64,000 bases of DNA from Rapana venosa (lineage: Eukaryota; Mollusca; Gastropoda; Neogastropoda; Muricidae), in the NCBI GenBank assembly GCA_028751875.1, contig CM054151.1:39908587-39972586 (forward strand), given 5' to 3'. The position numbers and the translations under genes were made by a program. Below are positions 53,787 through 64,000 of this stretch, one piece after another (position 1 is the stretch's first letter; every line of letters begins with the position of its first letter). Below the pieces are notes generated by a model that saw nothing but the letters and a program-made list of their open reading frames with translations, searched no databases and was not told where the DNA came from.

Positions 53787-54125
53787 TCTTCTTCGTCGTC
53801 GGACGCTTGTTTTCTGTCCTATGTGCGAAAATGCCCTCCACTGCCGCTAAGCGCCTGTCAAGTCAGGCCCAGCGCATCTGAGTTCGGTATAGGAGAGAAT
53901 TGTCGTTGTTTTTTTTGTTTTTCTAGAAATAAAAATAATGATAATAATAAAGGCTGGAGAATGAACCAAAAACGCAGAAAATCGACAAAAAGGAATTGAC
54001 TTGAAGAAAAGGAGCAAGGCAGAAACAAAGAGAGGGATAGAAAAGAGGGAATTCCTAGCCACAGAAAGTCCAGAAGGTGGGGATGTTACTTACACTGACA
54101 GGTCCCTGGCATCCCCCACATGGAG
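53787..54125 (+). repeat. Dispersed repeat family G
   Basis: Begins at CTTCTTCTTCGTCGTCGGAC. It has AAGCGCCTGTCAAGTCAGGC, GATAGAAAAGAGGGAATTCC and GAAGGTGGGGATGTTAC. Parallel to 35,481-35,812. Confidence 0.8.
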
Positions 54126-54414
54126 TGGACGGCGGTGGGGGGGGGGGGGGGGGGGAGGGAGAGAGGAGGAAAAGGGGGAAGTGACTAGCCTACAGATTCT
54201 GTAAGCAAAACCCAGACAAAACAGTTTGTAAAGAAGATGCCCCTATGTGACTAGTGGTGACTATAATTTTCTATTTGCATGGGCAGATAATTGTGATGCA
54301 AGCAGTGCACATGCTTTTCTTTTCTGCTGAATACTGAGGTATACACTGAAATAGTAACCCCTTTCCCATTCATCTGAACGTTATTTCTTTTCTTTTAGGG
54401 GGGGGGGGGGGAGG

Positions 54415-54525
54415 GGTGGTCCCTCGGTTAGAGCTCCCAGGTTCAGCAATGGTAATAATTTTCACGTATGCAGTCGTTTTTGCCAACCCTGAAGGTAGCC
54501 GCGTTCCGACTTCGGGAAGGATGTC
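54415..54525 (+). repeat. Family E opening segment
   Basis: CCCTCGGTTAGAGCTCCCAG and then GAAGGTAGCCGCGTTCCGAC. Only about 100 bp of the family is present. Confidence 0.6.
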
Positions 54526-54571
54526 TAAAACACGACAACAGTATGCATGCGTTATTAAAAAAAAACAACTT

Positions 54572-54878
54572 TTGTCATCCATTTCTGCCGGTACGCAACG
54601 GCCTACTCTTCCCAAAGTCAGAACGGGTTTTAATATGTGCGCAAGGTGTTTGCATATGGGGGCTTTGATTTTTTTCGGGTTTTTTTTTGGGGGGTTGGGG
54701 GTTGGGGTGGGGGGATGGTCTCATCCGAAGGACTTTCAAGGGAGTGGAGTCAGTACTGAAGATAATTCCAGGGGGGATGGGAAAGGGGGGGGGAATCCCC
54801 TTGTACAGGCGTCTCTCTGGAGGCTCGAACCCGGTCCGTGAGATCACGAGCACAACAACGCTCTAACTTTCCCGCCTC
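54572..54878 (-). mobile_element. SINE family C, 3' end missing
   Basis: Head at 54,878-54,815, G-rich linker at 54,688-54,716 and 54,773-54,795, central domain to about 54,572. The terminal TTATTCCATTATCCTCGA end is absent. Confidence 0.85.
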
Positions 54879-54984
54879 CATGAACGTTAATGGAAGACGA
54901 AGTGGAAGGAAGGGCGGAAAGGTAGAAAAAGTAAATGTCAGTAAAACTCCAAGTGACAAGGAGACTAGCCCTGTCATTGGTTAT

Positions 54985-55468
54985 GTGTGGCCTAAAGGTA
55001 AGACACCCACCAGCCTAGAAAGCGAGAAGTCAAGGGTTTGATCCCTGTCTAAGGCTCAACTTGTCTCCCATCCACTCTACCGTCAGTCAGTCGTGGTTTA
55101 AATACTTCTTTCAGATGAGATGATAAACGAGGTCCCGTGGCAACACGTATTCAGTGCACGTGAAAGAACCCACAGCAACAAGATACCCTGGCAAAATTCT
55201 GACGAAAAAAAAAGCCACTCTCAAAGGGAAACAAATACACATGCTGACAGGTAAAAGGACAAAATGATGGGTGGTGCTGCCTATATGGCGTGGGCTCTCC
55301 CAGGGAGAGAAGCCCAGTTTTTACATAGAGAACTCTACTGTGACTGAAAGTGTTAAAATACAACACAATACATACAGTACATTACAATACATTGCAATGC
55401 AATATGTGACAATACCATACAATACAATGCAATGCAATGCGAAACAATTCTATACATACAATGCAATG
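54985..55468 (+). mobile_element. SINE family A, full length with long tail
   Basis: Head GTGTGGCCTAAAGGTAAGAC with B-box-like GGTTTGATCCC. Central domain AGATGAGATGATAAACGAGG and GTGAAAGAACCCACAGCAAC, 3' module GTGACTGAAAGTG. The tail of ACAAT/GCAAT pentamers is about 110 bp (55,355-55,465). Confidence 0.9.
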
Positions 55469-55469
55469 C

Positions 55470-55511
55470 ATATAATAATAATAATATATGGAATTTTATA
55501 GCGCTGAATCT
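55470..55511 (-). mobile_element. SINE B / L2-like tail cut by assembly gap
   Basis: (AAT)n, then TATGGAATTTTATAGCGCTG...AATCT, continuing into the N run. The rest of the element is presumably in the gap. Confidence 0.8.
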
Positions 55512-56011
55512 NNNNNNNNNNNNNNNNNNNNNNNNNNNNNNNNNNNNNNNNNNNNNNNNNNNNNNNNNNNNNNNNNNNNNNNNNNNNNNNNNNNNNNNNN
55601 NNNNNNNNNNNNNNNNNNNNNNNNNNNNNNNNNNNNNNNNNNNNNNNNNNNNNNNNNNNNNNNNNNNNNNNNNNNNNNNNNNNNNNNNNNNNNNNNNNNN
55701 NNNNNNNNNNNNNNNNNNNNNNNNNNNNNNNNNNNNNNNNNNNNNNNNNNNNNNNNNNNNNNNNNNNNNNNNNNNNNNNNNNNNNNNNNNNNNNNNNNNN
55801 NNNNNNNNNNNNNNNNNNNNNNNNNNNNNNNNNNNNNNNNNNNNNNNNNNNNNNNNNNNNNNNNNNNNNNNNNNNNNNNNNNNNNNNNNNNNNNNNNNNN
55901 NNNNNNNNNNNNNNNNNNNNNNNNNNNNNNNNNNNNNNNNNNNNNNNNNNNNNNNNNNNNNNNNNNNNNNNNNNNNNNNNNNNNNNNNNNNNNNNNNNNN
56001 NNNNNNNNNNN
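55512..56011. other. Assembly gap of exactly 500 N
   Basis: 500 consecutive N. The round number suggests a placeholder gap, not a measured distance. X-filled frames across it are meaningless. Confidence 0.99.
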
Positions 56012-56029
56012 AATTTTTTTCAAAATAAT

Positions 56030-56397
56030 GGAAAAAATGGTGCTGTTTTGTCACATGATGCCTTCGAGCTGTTCATCCTGTTGTTAGCTGATGACGTAGT
56101 ACTGTTATCAGAGGATATTGTGGAGCTACAAAGTCAGTTAAACAATCTGTATCACACAGCTTTTTCACTTCAGTTGAAAGTAAACATGAAGAAAAGTAAC
56201 ATAATTGTGTTTCGTAAGGGAGGCTATTTGGGTATACAAGAAAGATGGACATATAATGGCAGTTTGCTACCTGTGGTTAATGTTTATAAGTACTTAGGGA
56301 TATTGTTTTCTACATGTCTGAGTTTCACTGCTGCTTTTAAGGACCTTTCTAGTAGGGCAATGAATATGTTGGTATATATAATGCAAAGGTTGTATAC
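56030..56397 (+). pseudogene. Fam3 reverse transcriptase, motif C part (copy f)
   Basis: Open frame from the gap: AFELFILLLADDVVLLSEDI (motif C LADD at about 56,088), LQLKVNMKKSNIIVFRKGGY, VVNVYKYLGILFSTCLSF and SRAMNMLVYIMQRLYT. It then continues at 59,404 with LNNNSFGLLMKLFDSPIQPV. This reading is intact apart from the insertion. Confidence 0.88.
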
Positions 56398-56535
56398 TTC
56401 TTCTTATTCCTTATAGCTCCTAGCGGAGCATAGGGCCTCAACAGCATCCCTCCACCTTCTCCTGTCTCTGGCAAGGGTCTTGGCCTCTTCCCATGTCAGG
56501 CTGGAGTCTCTCAGCTCACTATGCAGGCTTCTCCT

Positions 56536-57247
56536 TCATGTCTGTTTGGGGCGCCCTCTCTTCCTTTTCCCCTGCGGGTTCCCCTCGAGCGCTTGTCTGG
56601 TGATGTTGCAAGGCTCCTTCCGTAGGGTGTGGCCGACCCAATGCCACTTTCGCCGCCTTACTTGGACTTCCATAGGCTGTTGGTTCGCCCTCATCCACAG
56701 GTCGGTACTTGGCACTCTGTCGAACCATCTGAGATGAAGGATCTGCCGGAGATATCCGTTGATGAAGGTCTGGATCTTGGAGGAGCTGGTGTTGATGACC
56801 CGCCAAAATTCTGACCCGTAGAGAAGCACAGACTTCACGTTGGAGTTGAAGATCCTGAGCTTGGTGGTTGTGAGATCGCATTTGTTCTCCATACAGGTTT
56901 CAAGATGGCAAATGCTTGGCGTGCTTTCTTTATTCTTGCCTTGATGTCTTCGTCTGTGCCTCCTGTCTGGCTGATCTTACTGCCCAGGTACACAAATTCA
57001 CTGACATCCTCTACTGCTTTCCCAGAGATGGTGACAGAGCCTCTTGCTAGTTGTTGGTACGCAGTAGCTTGGTCTTCTCTTGACTGATCCTGAGGCCAAC
57101 ACGTCTAGCTGTGGTATCTAGGGCAGTGACTTTGCTTTGGATGTGCTGCAGGCGGTGGGATAGCAGAGCCAGGTCATCGGCAAAATCGAGATCTTCCAGC
57201 TTTGTCATGAGGGTCCATTGGATACCTTTGATACCATTGGATACCAT
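56536..57247 (-). pseudogene. Fam4 RT motif C and C-terminal region
   Basis: NGIQWTLMTKLEDLDFADDL-like block with FADD at about 57,180. SKVTALDTTARRVGLRISQE and KTKLLRTNN follow. From 56,892 come VKSVLLYGSEFWRVINTSSS, RRRKWHWVGHTLRKEPCNIT and a basic QGKRKRGRPKQT end. At least one frameshift occurs between 57,047 and 56,892. Confidence 0.9.
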
Positions 57248-59160
57248 TCTATGGACTGTTCCACGATGATTCTGAGGGTCCCAATCTGGTTGGTACAGGA
57301 ACGTTCTTTTCTGAAGCCTGCCTGTTCATCTCGAAGAGTCTTGTCGAGAGCATCTTTCATTCGGTCCAGGATGACTCTTGTGAGGACTTTGCTGGGGATG
57401 GACAACAGGGTGATACCTCGCCACTTTCCACACTGGGAGAGGTCGCCGTGCTTGGGGAGCTTCACAAGCAGGCCCTTCTTCCATTCTGCTGGCACCTCCC
57501 CAGTTGTCCAGATCAGGTTGAGCAAGCGGTGTAACTCGTCAACGATGTCACTACCCCCTTCTTTCAAGGCTTCTGCCGGAATGTTGTCAATGCCAGCAGC
57601 CTTGCCGTTCTTCAAGCTGCTGATGGCCTTTCGGATCTCTGTCTTGGTGATCTCTCCAATGTTGATGTCGAGAGGGTCCCCTGGCTCCAGCTGAGGTCGT
57701 TCCTCTGGGGCTGGTCGATTCAAGACCTCCTGAAAATGCTCTTTCCATCTTGTTAGCTGGTCTTCAATAGAGGTGAGAAGCTTCCCTTCCTTGTCTCTGA
57801 CAGGTCTGTTTGGGTTGCTGCGACGCCTGCTAAGAAGTCTGGTGGTGGCATACAGGGTCTTGAGGTCTCCCTTGCCAGCAGCCTCTTCTGCTTCATCTGC
57901 GATGGCATTGATGCGAGCTCGTTTGTCTGCTCGTAGCTCATTCTTGGCTTCTTTGGCAAGTATGGGGTACTTGGCTGTTGCTCGCCACTTCTGTTGGCGG
58001 GTCGTAGCTCGGTTCAGCTCTTGTTTGGCTAGCCTTCTTTCCTCAACTTTCTTCCAGGTCTCATCCTTGATCAATGGCTTCCTATTTGTCTGTGGTTGTC
58101 CCAAAACCTCATCACAGGCCCCCACAATGGCGTCTTTGAAGGTGGTCCATTTGTGTTCCACTGTTTCTGTCTCCTCTGACTGGAGCACTTGGAAGCGATT
58201 GTGAAGTGAGATCTGAAATGCCTGCTTTGTGTCTTCTTGTTTCAATCTCAAAACGTTGAACTTTTTCCTTGGATTCTGCAGAGTCTTTCTCGCAGACAAG
58301 CGCATCTTGATCTTGGTGACCACAAGATGGTGGTCTGACCCTATGTCTGCTCCGCGTCTTACTCTCACGTCTTGTAGGGAGCTCCGGTAGCGTTGTCTCA
58401 CCATGACGTGATCTATCTGGTTCTCTGTCTGGTGGTCAGGGGAGACCCAGGTGGCTTTGTGGCAACGCTGGTGTGGAAAAAGCGTGCCTCCAATCACAAG
58501 GCTGTTGGCAGCACAAAAATCAGCAAGCATTTCTCCATTTTCGTTTATGTTTCCAAGCCCATGTCGTCTCATCTCCCGCTCTCTATCAGTGTTGTCAGTC
58601 TCGACCTTGGCGTTCATGTCCCCCATGAGGATGAGCATGTCCCATCTCGGAATCTTGTCTTCCACCGACTGGAGCTGGGTGTAGAAGTTGTCCTTGTCTT
58701 CCTCCTCCGCGGTGTTGATAGGGGCGTAGCACATGACAAGGGACACCTTCTGGAAGCACGACTCAAACCGAGCGGTGATGATGCGGTCCGAAACAGGCTC
58801 CCATTCCAGCAGGCTCTTGGCTGCATGCTTGGACAACAGGAGACCTACTCCAGCTCGTGACGGTCTTCTTCACTTTACCGGAGTAGAGCAAGGTTTCTCC
58901 TGACTGTAATCTTGTCACTCCGTGACCATTCCACCGGATTTCAGACATGCCCAGGAGTGTGAGGCGATATCTGTTCATCTCCCTCACTGCCTGCGCACAC
59001 CGTCCGCTTTCCCAGAGGGTCCTCACGTTCCATGTTCCAGGTAGGACCGGCCGACGTGACAACAACCTCGGGGACTTCATCAGGGGCGTCTCCGGTTGAT
59101 GAGGGGTTGTCAGCCCTGCAGCTTCCTGACGGGTTTGGCTGCAGTGCGTCATATGTTTCC
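57205..59160 (-). pseudogene. Fam4 endonuclease and N-terminal RT
   Basis: GTWNVRTLWESGRCAQAVRE (about 59,030) and LLGMSEIRWNGHGVTRL, then a one-base shift at about 58,857. The long 543-codon frame follows with VMCYAPINTAEEEDKDNFYT, ILMGDMNAKVETDN (about 58,620), KATWVSPDHQTENQIDHVMV and RRGADIGSDHHLVVTKIKMR (about 58,340). Then the linker, NGKAAGIDNIPAEALKEGG, LLVKLPKHGDLSQCGKWRGI, LLSIPSKVLTRVILDRM and RDEQAGFRKERSCTNQIGTL. It stops making sense after EQSIEW. RT motifs A and B are missing. Confidence 0.92.
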
Positions 59161-59403
59161 TTGAAGGATCCCCAGATCTCCCAAAGACTGAGTTGGCAAG
59201 AGTTTTTCTGTTTAAGGTTTCCGTAACAGGAGTTGTTTTACGGAGCAGGGTTGTTAGCCCTGTGTCCAACCCCCTTTACCTAGGGGGAAAGGTGCCTCCT
59301 TAGTCGCCTTTTACGACATGCCTGGATGGCGGGCAGGGTTCCTATTCTTGCAATGCTCGCTTTGCAAGCATACCCCGGGAGACCCACGGGTAAGGTTGTA
59401 TAC

Positions 59404-60282
59404 ACTTAACAACAATTCCTTTGGGCTGTTAATGAAGCTATTTGACTCACCAATTCAACCAGTTCTTCAGTATGGGTCAGATATATGGCGGTTGGACAAA
59501 GCAGCAGTTCACCATGAATTGGTCCATTTGTTTGCAGTAAAGAAATACTTAGGAGTTGATAGACGAACACCCAATGATATCATCTATGGTGAAACTAACA
59601 GATATCCTTTGTACATAAATTCTGCAGTTAACTGTATTCGTTATTGGATTAAGTTGCTACAAATGGAAGATCTGAGACTACCACATAAGGCGTATAAAAT
59701 GTTGTATGATTTAGATGCAAGAGGAAAGACAAATTGGTATCAAGGGTGCGTGTCTGTTTAAATGAAAATGGTTATTGAGATGTGTGGTTGAATAAAGGTG
59801 TGGGTGATGCTTGTGTATTCATTAAAATTTTCATCAACGATTTATTGAATGCCGGTGGCAAAACTGGAACCATCACATTGATACTAGCCAAAGCTTTGAG
59901 TTTTATAGAACATACTGTAATGGTCCTGACTTAAAATGCTATTTACAAATTGACATGAGATGACAACTGAAACATATCACAGCAAAATTTAGACTCGGTA
60001 TATCTGATCTGAATGTCCATCGTTTAAGATAAGGGAAAATGTAATGATCACGATTTGTTATGTCCATTATGCAATGTGTCACAGGAAGATGAAGTACACT
60101 TTGTTCTATGTTGCCAACATTTACATGACCTTAGATTGAAATTTATTCAACCAAAATATTATAGGAAACCATGCTTGTTTAAATTGAATTTATTGATGTC
60201 CTGTACAAATCCTGAAGTTATACAGAACTTTTCTTTATATTTGTACAAGGCTTTCAAACTTAGAGAAAAAGTCAGTTCCTGA
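59404..60282 (+). pseudogene. Fam3 C-terminal region (copy f)
   Basis: LQYGSDIWRLDKAAVHHELV, LFAVKKYLGVDRRTPNDIIY and LPHKAYKMLYDLDARGK lie in frame to about 59,740. After a frameshift come shifted pieces and finally CPLCNVSQEDEVHFVLCCQH and LYLYKAFKLREKVSS up to TGA 60,280. Confidence 0.88.
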
Positions 60283-60364
60283 AGTAACATACAACGACGT
60301 GATCAAACAACTTTTCACTGTATTTATGTTATGTATAATATTGTTCACATTCCCCTTCATAAGG

Positions 60365-60376
60365 GCTCTCTCTCTC

Positions 60377-60463
<87 letters not shown>

Positions 60464-60508
60464 ATCTCTCCTATCCTCTCATCTCTCTCTCTCTCTCTCT
60501 CTCTCTCT
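60365..60508. repeat. (CT)n array between Fam3 copies f and e
   Basis: About 140 bp of CT with CCTC and CACTCTCATC interruptions. It forms the 3' tail of one LINE and the 5' edge of the next. Confidence 0.96.
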
Positions 60509-60510
60509 GT

Positions 60511-61310
60511 TCAACAAAATCTTTGATAATGGTATTTTTCCAGATAACTGGACTGAATCTATCATTCTAACATTACACAAAAAGGCGATGTTGACAACCC
60601 TAATAACTACAGGGGAATCTCTCTTAGTGATATAAGTAGTAAGCTGTACAGTACCATCATTAATAATAGGTTACAGGAATGGGTTAAGAAAAACAACATT
60701 ACAGGTGAACACCAAGCTGGTTTTAAGAGAGGGTGTTCCACTATAGATCATATGTTTACTCTACTTGCATTTATCCAGAAACAGTTTGCCCAAAACCGTA
60801 AGCTCTATGTAGCATTTATTGACTTTGAAAAGGCATTTGGTTCTGTTAATAGAAACTTGTTATGGCCTATTCGTCTGAAAAATGGTGTGAAAGGTAAATT
60901 ATTATGTTGTTTGAGAGCCATGTATCAGAATGTCAAAAGCAGAATAAGATGTGGATCTAAGCTGATGGACATAGTATACAGCACCATGGAGGTCAAACAG
61001 GGTGATGTATTTTGCTTTACTGTTTTCATTAATGACTTAGCCATAGAAGTCATTAATAAGGGTAAACATGGTGCCACTTTCCCCCCAAGATATTCACAGA
61101 ATTGTTTATTCTTCTTCTTGCTGATGATGTCATCCTGCTATCTGAAACTGTTGTAGGCTTACAACAGCAGTTGAATAGCTTAAGCAGTGCTGCAACAGCA
61201 CTTGATCTTAAGGTTAATCTGAATAAGAGTAATATTGTTGTATTCAGAAAAGGTTGTTATTTAGCTGCTCACAAAAAATGGGCTGTACAATGGAAAAGTC
61301 ATACCTGTGA
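60511..61310 (+). pseudogene. Fam3 reverse transcriptase (copy e)
   Basis: NPNNYRGISLSDISSKLYST, GEHQAGFKRGCSTIDHMFTL, motif A YVAFIDFEKAFGSVNRNLLW (about 60,809; the usual AFD second Asp position is Gly), motif B MEVKQGDVFCFTVFINDLA (about 60,988) and motif C LFILLLADDVILLSETVV (about 61,103, next frame). LNLNKSNIVVFRKGCYLA-type block follows. The endonuclease is missing. Confidence 0.9.
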
Positions 61311-61429
61311 TTAATGCATATAAATATTTAGGAATCTGTTTTTTTACAAAGCTTAGTTTCACAACTGCATGTAAAGATCTGGCAAGTCGAGGTAAAAGAA
61401 GCTTGTTAATTGTTTTGAAAAAAATTACG

Positions 61430-62175
61430 AGTATTGAATAATAATGCTTTTGACTTGTTCATTAAGATATTTGATGCACAAATGCAACCCACTGTGTTAT
61501 ATGGCGCGGAAATTTGGGGACTTGATGCAGCTGTAACACATTGTGAATCAGTACACCTCTTTGCTTTAAAGCAGTTTTTAGGGCTTAGATAGATGTACAC
61601 CTAATGATCTTGTTTATAGTGAAACCAATAGATATCCTCTCTTTGTTAATGCTGCTGTAAGATGCATTATATATTGGATTAAGATTCTGCATATGGATGA
61701 GTGCATGTTACCTTTAAGTCTTACAAGATGCTTTATGATTTAGATGTCTAAGGGAAAAGCACCTGGGCTTCACAAATACGTACCTCTTGATGTGAACTTA
61801 GCTTTGGGTTTGTTTGGCTCAATCAAGGTGTAGCAAATTGCAGAGAGTTTATCAACGTTTTCAGGCAAAGATTGATTGACTGCAGTTGGCAGCAGTGGAG
61901 TGGTCATATACAAAACAGTGAAAGATTTGAAATGTACAGACAATTTATAGGTTCACACGATGTCAAACCTTATCTAAAGCTTGATATGGACATACATTTG
62001 AAAAGAATTATGTCTAAGTTTAGACTTGGTGTATCAGACATAAATGTTCATAAATTTAGATATATAGAAAATGATGATGATTACCTCAGGCTGCTTTGCC
62101 CCACTATGTAAGCAAGCAGTGGAAGATGAAGTGCATTTTGTGCTGTGCTGTCCAGCATTAGAAGATGTAAGACAT
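61430..62175 (+). pseudogene. Fam3 C-terminal region (copy e)
   Basis: LNNNAFDLFIKIFDAQMQPT-type block, GAEIWGLDAAVTHCESVHLF, then DCSWQQWSGHIQNSERFEMY, RQFIGSHDVKPYLKLDMDIH and KFRLGVSDINVHKFRYIEND. The zinc block is split by a frameshift at 62,100. Serves as the uninterrupted reference for copy a. Confidence 0.86.
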
Positions 62176-62492
62176 AATTACATTCCGGTAAAGTATAGTA
62201 TACAGCCTATATATATTTAGATTCTGTCTACTCATGGCATCTAGTCACCCTGAGATTGCGTGCAGCTTTGCTTTATATTTGTGCAAAGCCTTTAGAATAA
62301 GAGATATTCTGGTTTCTTAAGTCATATTTTTGTAACTGATTTTTATTGTGGTGGTTGTGGTTATACAATAACATTTTGGTTTTTTGTGCTTTCCTTTTTT
62401 TTTCTTCTTAAAAATACCCCAACACTGGCAACCCCCCCTTCATGTAAGGGCCAAAAGGCCTTTTTACGTGAATAAATCTTTCCCCAGTTCAG

Positions 62493-64000
62493 CTCTCTCT
62501 CCCCCCCCTCTCTCTTCTCCCACGAAAAATTCTTTTTGTTTTATAATTTTTCCTCCTCTTCAATCCCATTCTTTCCCCTCTTCAAATTCCCCTCTTTTTT
62601 AACTGTGACCCCGGCTCTAATTGAAAACAGGCACCCTTTTATTTACACTTTTAGGGTTTGATACTTAAATTAAAATTTAGCTTTGTTGTCATTTTCCTTT
62701 GGGGTGGGAAACAGTTTTCAGATTTCCGTTTCGGGACCTTACTGCGATTTTTATGTTTTCTTGTTTTCCAAACCTTTACTCAAAATTTTGTTTCCCCTTT
62801 TTTGGGCTACTTATTTTCCCCCTTTTAACCCCCCACCCTATTTATTTTCGCCCCCTTTAGGGGTTAGTTTTCCCCAAAAACAAATCTATTTTTTAATTTT
62901 TTCCCTTTCTGCCCAAATTTTTCCCCTTTTTTTTTGGGTTTTTCTTCCTTCACACCCTATCCCTTTTATTTCCCCAAAAAACCAAAAAAAAACAGATGCA
63001 AAACCAACCCCAATTTAAAATTGGGCCCCCTTTAAGGGATTTCCTACTTTTTGGGGACTTTTTAAACAAATATAATTTTTGCATTTAATAAAAAAACCCC
63101 AAAAAAATCCCCAACTCATTATAAAAACACTAAAAAAAAGGGCAAATTCCATTTTCCCTCAGGAAAGGGGCTAACCCGAGGGCTAGACTTTTCAAACGAC
63201 ATATTGGGCACGATTTTTATATTTACAGGATATAAAAAACCTGCGTAAAAAATCAACAAAACCCCAAAAAAACAGGGGTCCTAAAAAAATATTATTTAAA
63301 ACCCAAAAACCCTTTAAAGGCCCTTTTCCCATTTTGAAAAAATTTAAATGGGTAAATCCCGAGGGTTGGGGATTTTTATAAAAGGGGCCCAACCCTATTG
63401 TAATTGGGAATTTTGCTTAGGAATCCCCAAAAGAAAGAAAAAAATGGCTGACAAAAATTTTACTCCATGATGAATACCCGTTTCCCAAAATTTGAATCAA
63501 AATGAAAAAAACTTTTTTGAGTTTTCTTTAAAAATTGATTTTAACAAAAGTAAAAAAATCAAAAGGACCCAATTTAAAAAATTCAAACAAACCCCCACCC
63601 AAATTTAAAAAAATTTTACCCACCCAGACACCAAAACCCAAAAACAAACACAATAATTTACCATATCTTTTAATTAAACTAACCCCACAACATTGTCGAA
63701 ACCCTTTTTATCCCCAGTCCCAAAAAAAACTGAAGGGGATCACTTCCCAGCTTTCAGTCAGTGGGCCAAAACAAAAGAACAAAAATCCCCCAAACCCCCT
63801 GGCCACAAAACTAAAAAAAATCGTTCCCTTTTCTAAATTTTATGAGAATCTTTTTTTTTATCCGAATTAAATAAATCCCTTCCTTTCCCAAAACATTCAA
63901 AATTACCTTTATACGAAATTTGCCCATTAAGGAATTTTGATAAAAAAACTTTTTCCCGCTATTTTCAACAACAATGCCCCCCCAAAAAAAAATCATTAGG
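62493..64000. other. Homopolymer-rich, probably low-accuracy sequence
   Basis: Almost all bases fall in runs of three or more (AAAA, CCCC, TTTT, GGG). The change begins inside the known 3' UTR of Fam3 copy e near 62,395, where CCCCCTTCATGTA-type sequence gains extra C and A. Open frames here are poor in meaning and should not be annotated. Confidence 0.7.

Larger units (their letters stand above)
56398..59391 (-). mobile_element. RTE-like LINE Fam4, near full length with TSD
   Basis: 2,994 bp between copies of the 12-bp TSD. The minus-strand 5' end starts CCCGTGGGTCTCCCGGGGTA, and the leader has a GTCGTAAAAGGCGAC hairpin-like motif. A single long ORF carries endonuclease then RT. The 3' end reads AGCTATAAGGAATAAGAAGA. 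A segment between RT motifs 2 and C has been lost near 57,215-57,245, and there is a frameshift near 58,857. The element looks young. Confidence 0.92.
56012..60364 (+). mobile_element. Fam3 LINE copy f, split by RTE-like element
   Basis: Emerges from the gap within the RT and runs to 56,397. It resumes at 59,404 and ends CATTCCCCTTCATAAGGGCT before a (CT)n array. A 12-bp duplication AAGGTTGTATAC (56,386-56,397 and 59,392-59,403) marks the insertion into it. C-terminal zinc block LLCPLCNVSQEDEVHFVLCC at about 60,052. A few frameshifts after 59,740. Confidence 0.9.
60509..62492 (+). mobile_element. Fam3 LINE copy e
   Basis: The longest Fam3 copy, almost 2 kb. It starts right after (CT)n at codons for FNKIFDNGIFPDNWTESIIL, inside the RT N-terminal part. 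It runs through the RT, C-terminal domain and 3' UTR to GTGAATAAATCTTTCCCCAG before another CT run. Several one-base indels (about 61,085, 61,290, 61,590, 61,745) break it. Confidence 0.9.

Noticed and set aside
53495..54062. Frames with short hydrophobic stretches as small secreted proteins
   Set aside because: They overlap family G repeat sequence and simple AAT repeats. No conserved features.
55353..56087. Long frames of X residues
   Set aside because: They are produced by the 500-N gap and carry no information.
62384..63996. Several 60-110 codon frames near the right end
   Set aside because: The underlying sequence is homopolymer-rich and probably inaccurate, and the predicted proteins are low complexity.

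Overview
The window looks like intergenic DNA from an animal, most likely a marine mollusc and possibly a gastropod. The evidence is dense, decayed non-LTR retrotransposons of RTE-like, L2/CR1-like and Tx1/L1-like types, tRNA-headed SINEs whose central domain resembles the V-SINE domain known in vertebrates and molluscs, and very abundant dinucleotide microsatellites. There are no operons, rRNA genes, CRISPR arrays or phage features. I find no cellular protein-coding gene I can support. Almost every meaningful reading frame is an endonuclease/reverse transcriptase fragment, and many other long open frames are translated microsatellites or SINEs.

Layout: 0-6 kb holds SINEs, a microsatellite cluster and an L2-like LINE. 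7.3-10 kb is an RTE-like element. 11.1-12.8 kb is an L2-like LINE on the minus strand, bounded by two inverted copies of a 170-bp repeat. 17.1-22.5 kb is an RTE-like element with a 10-bp target-site duplication (TSD), carrying a second LINE nested inside it. 23-29 kb holds SINEs, a Tx1/L1-like 3' end and a second Rex1/CR1-like 3' end. 29.5-33.4 kb is a CR1-like LINE with an N-terminal 2A-like motif, inserted in a SINE with a 15-bp TSD. 33.7-39 kb is SINE-rich. 39.5-46.4 kb is a head-to-tail series of LINE fragments separated by (TC)n, with two nested insertions. 47-55.5 kb holds SINEs, microsatellites and a 32-bp minisatellite. A 500-N gap lies at 55,512-56,011. 56-62.5 kb contains two more copies of the (TC)n-associated LINE, one split by a full-length RTE-like element with a 12-bp TSD. 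The last 1.5 kb looks like low-accuracy sequence.

The elements form an ecosystem. SINE family B ends in the same 3' tail as the L2-like LINE and probably uses its enzymes. Families A, B and C share one central domain but differ in 3' ends. Family F has a chimeric tRNA/5S-like head joined to the family A tail. The most interesting observations are the (TC)n-associated LINE family (Fam3), the 2A-like motif, the tRNA/5S chimeric SINE and the mosaic reuse of SINE modules.
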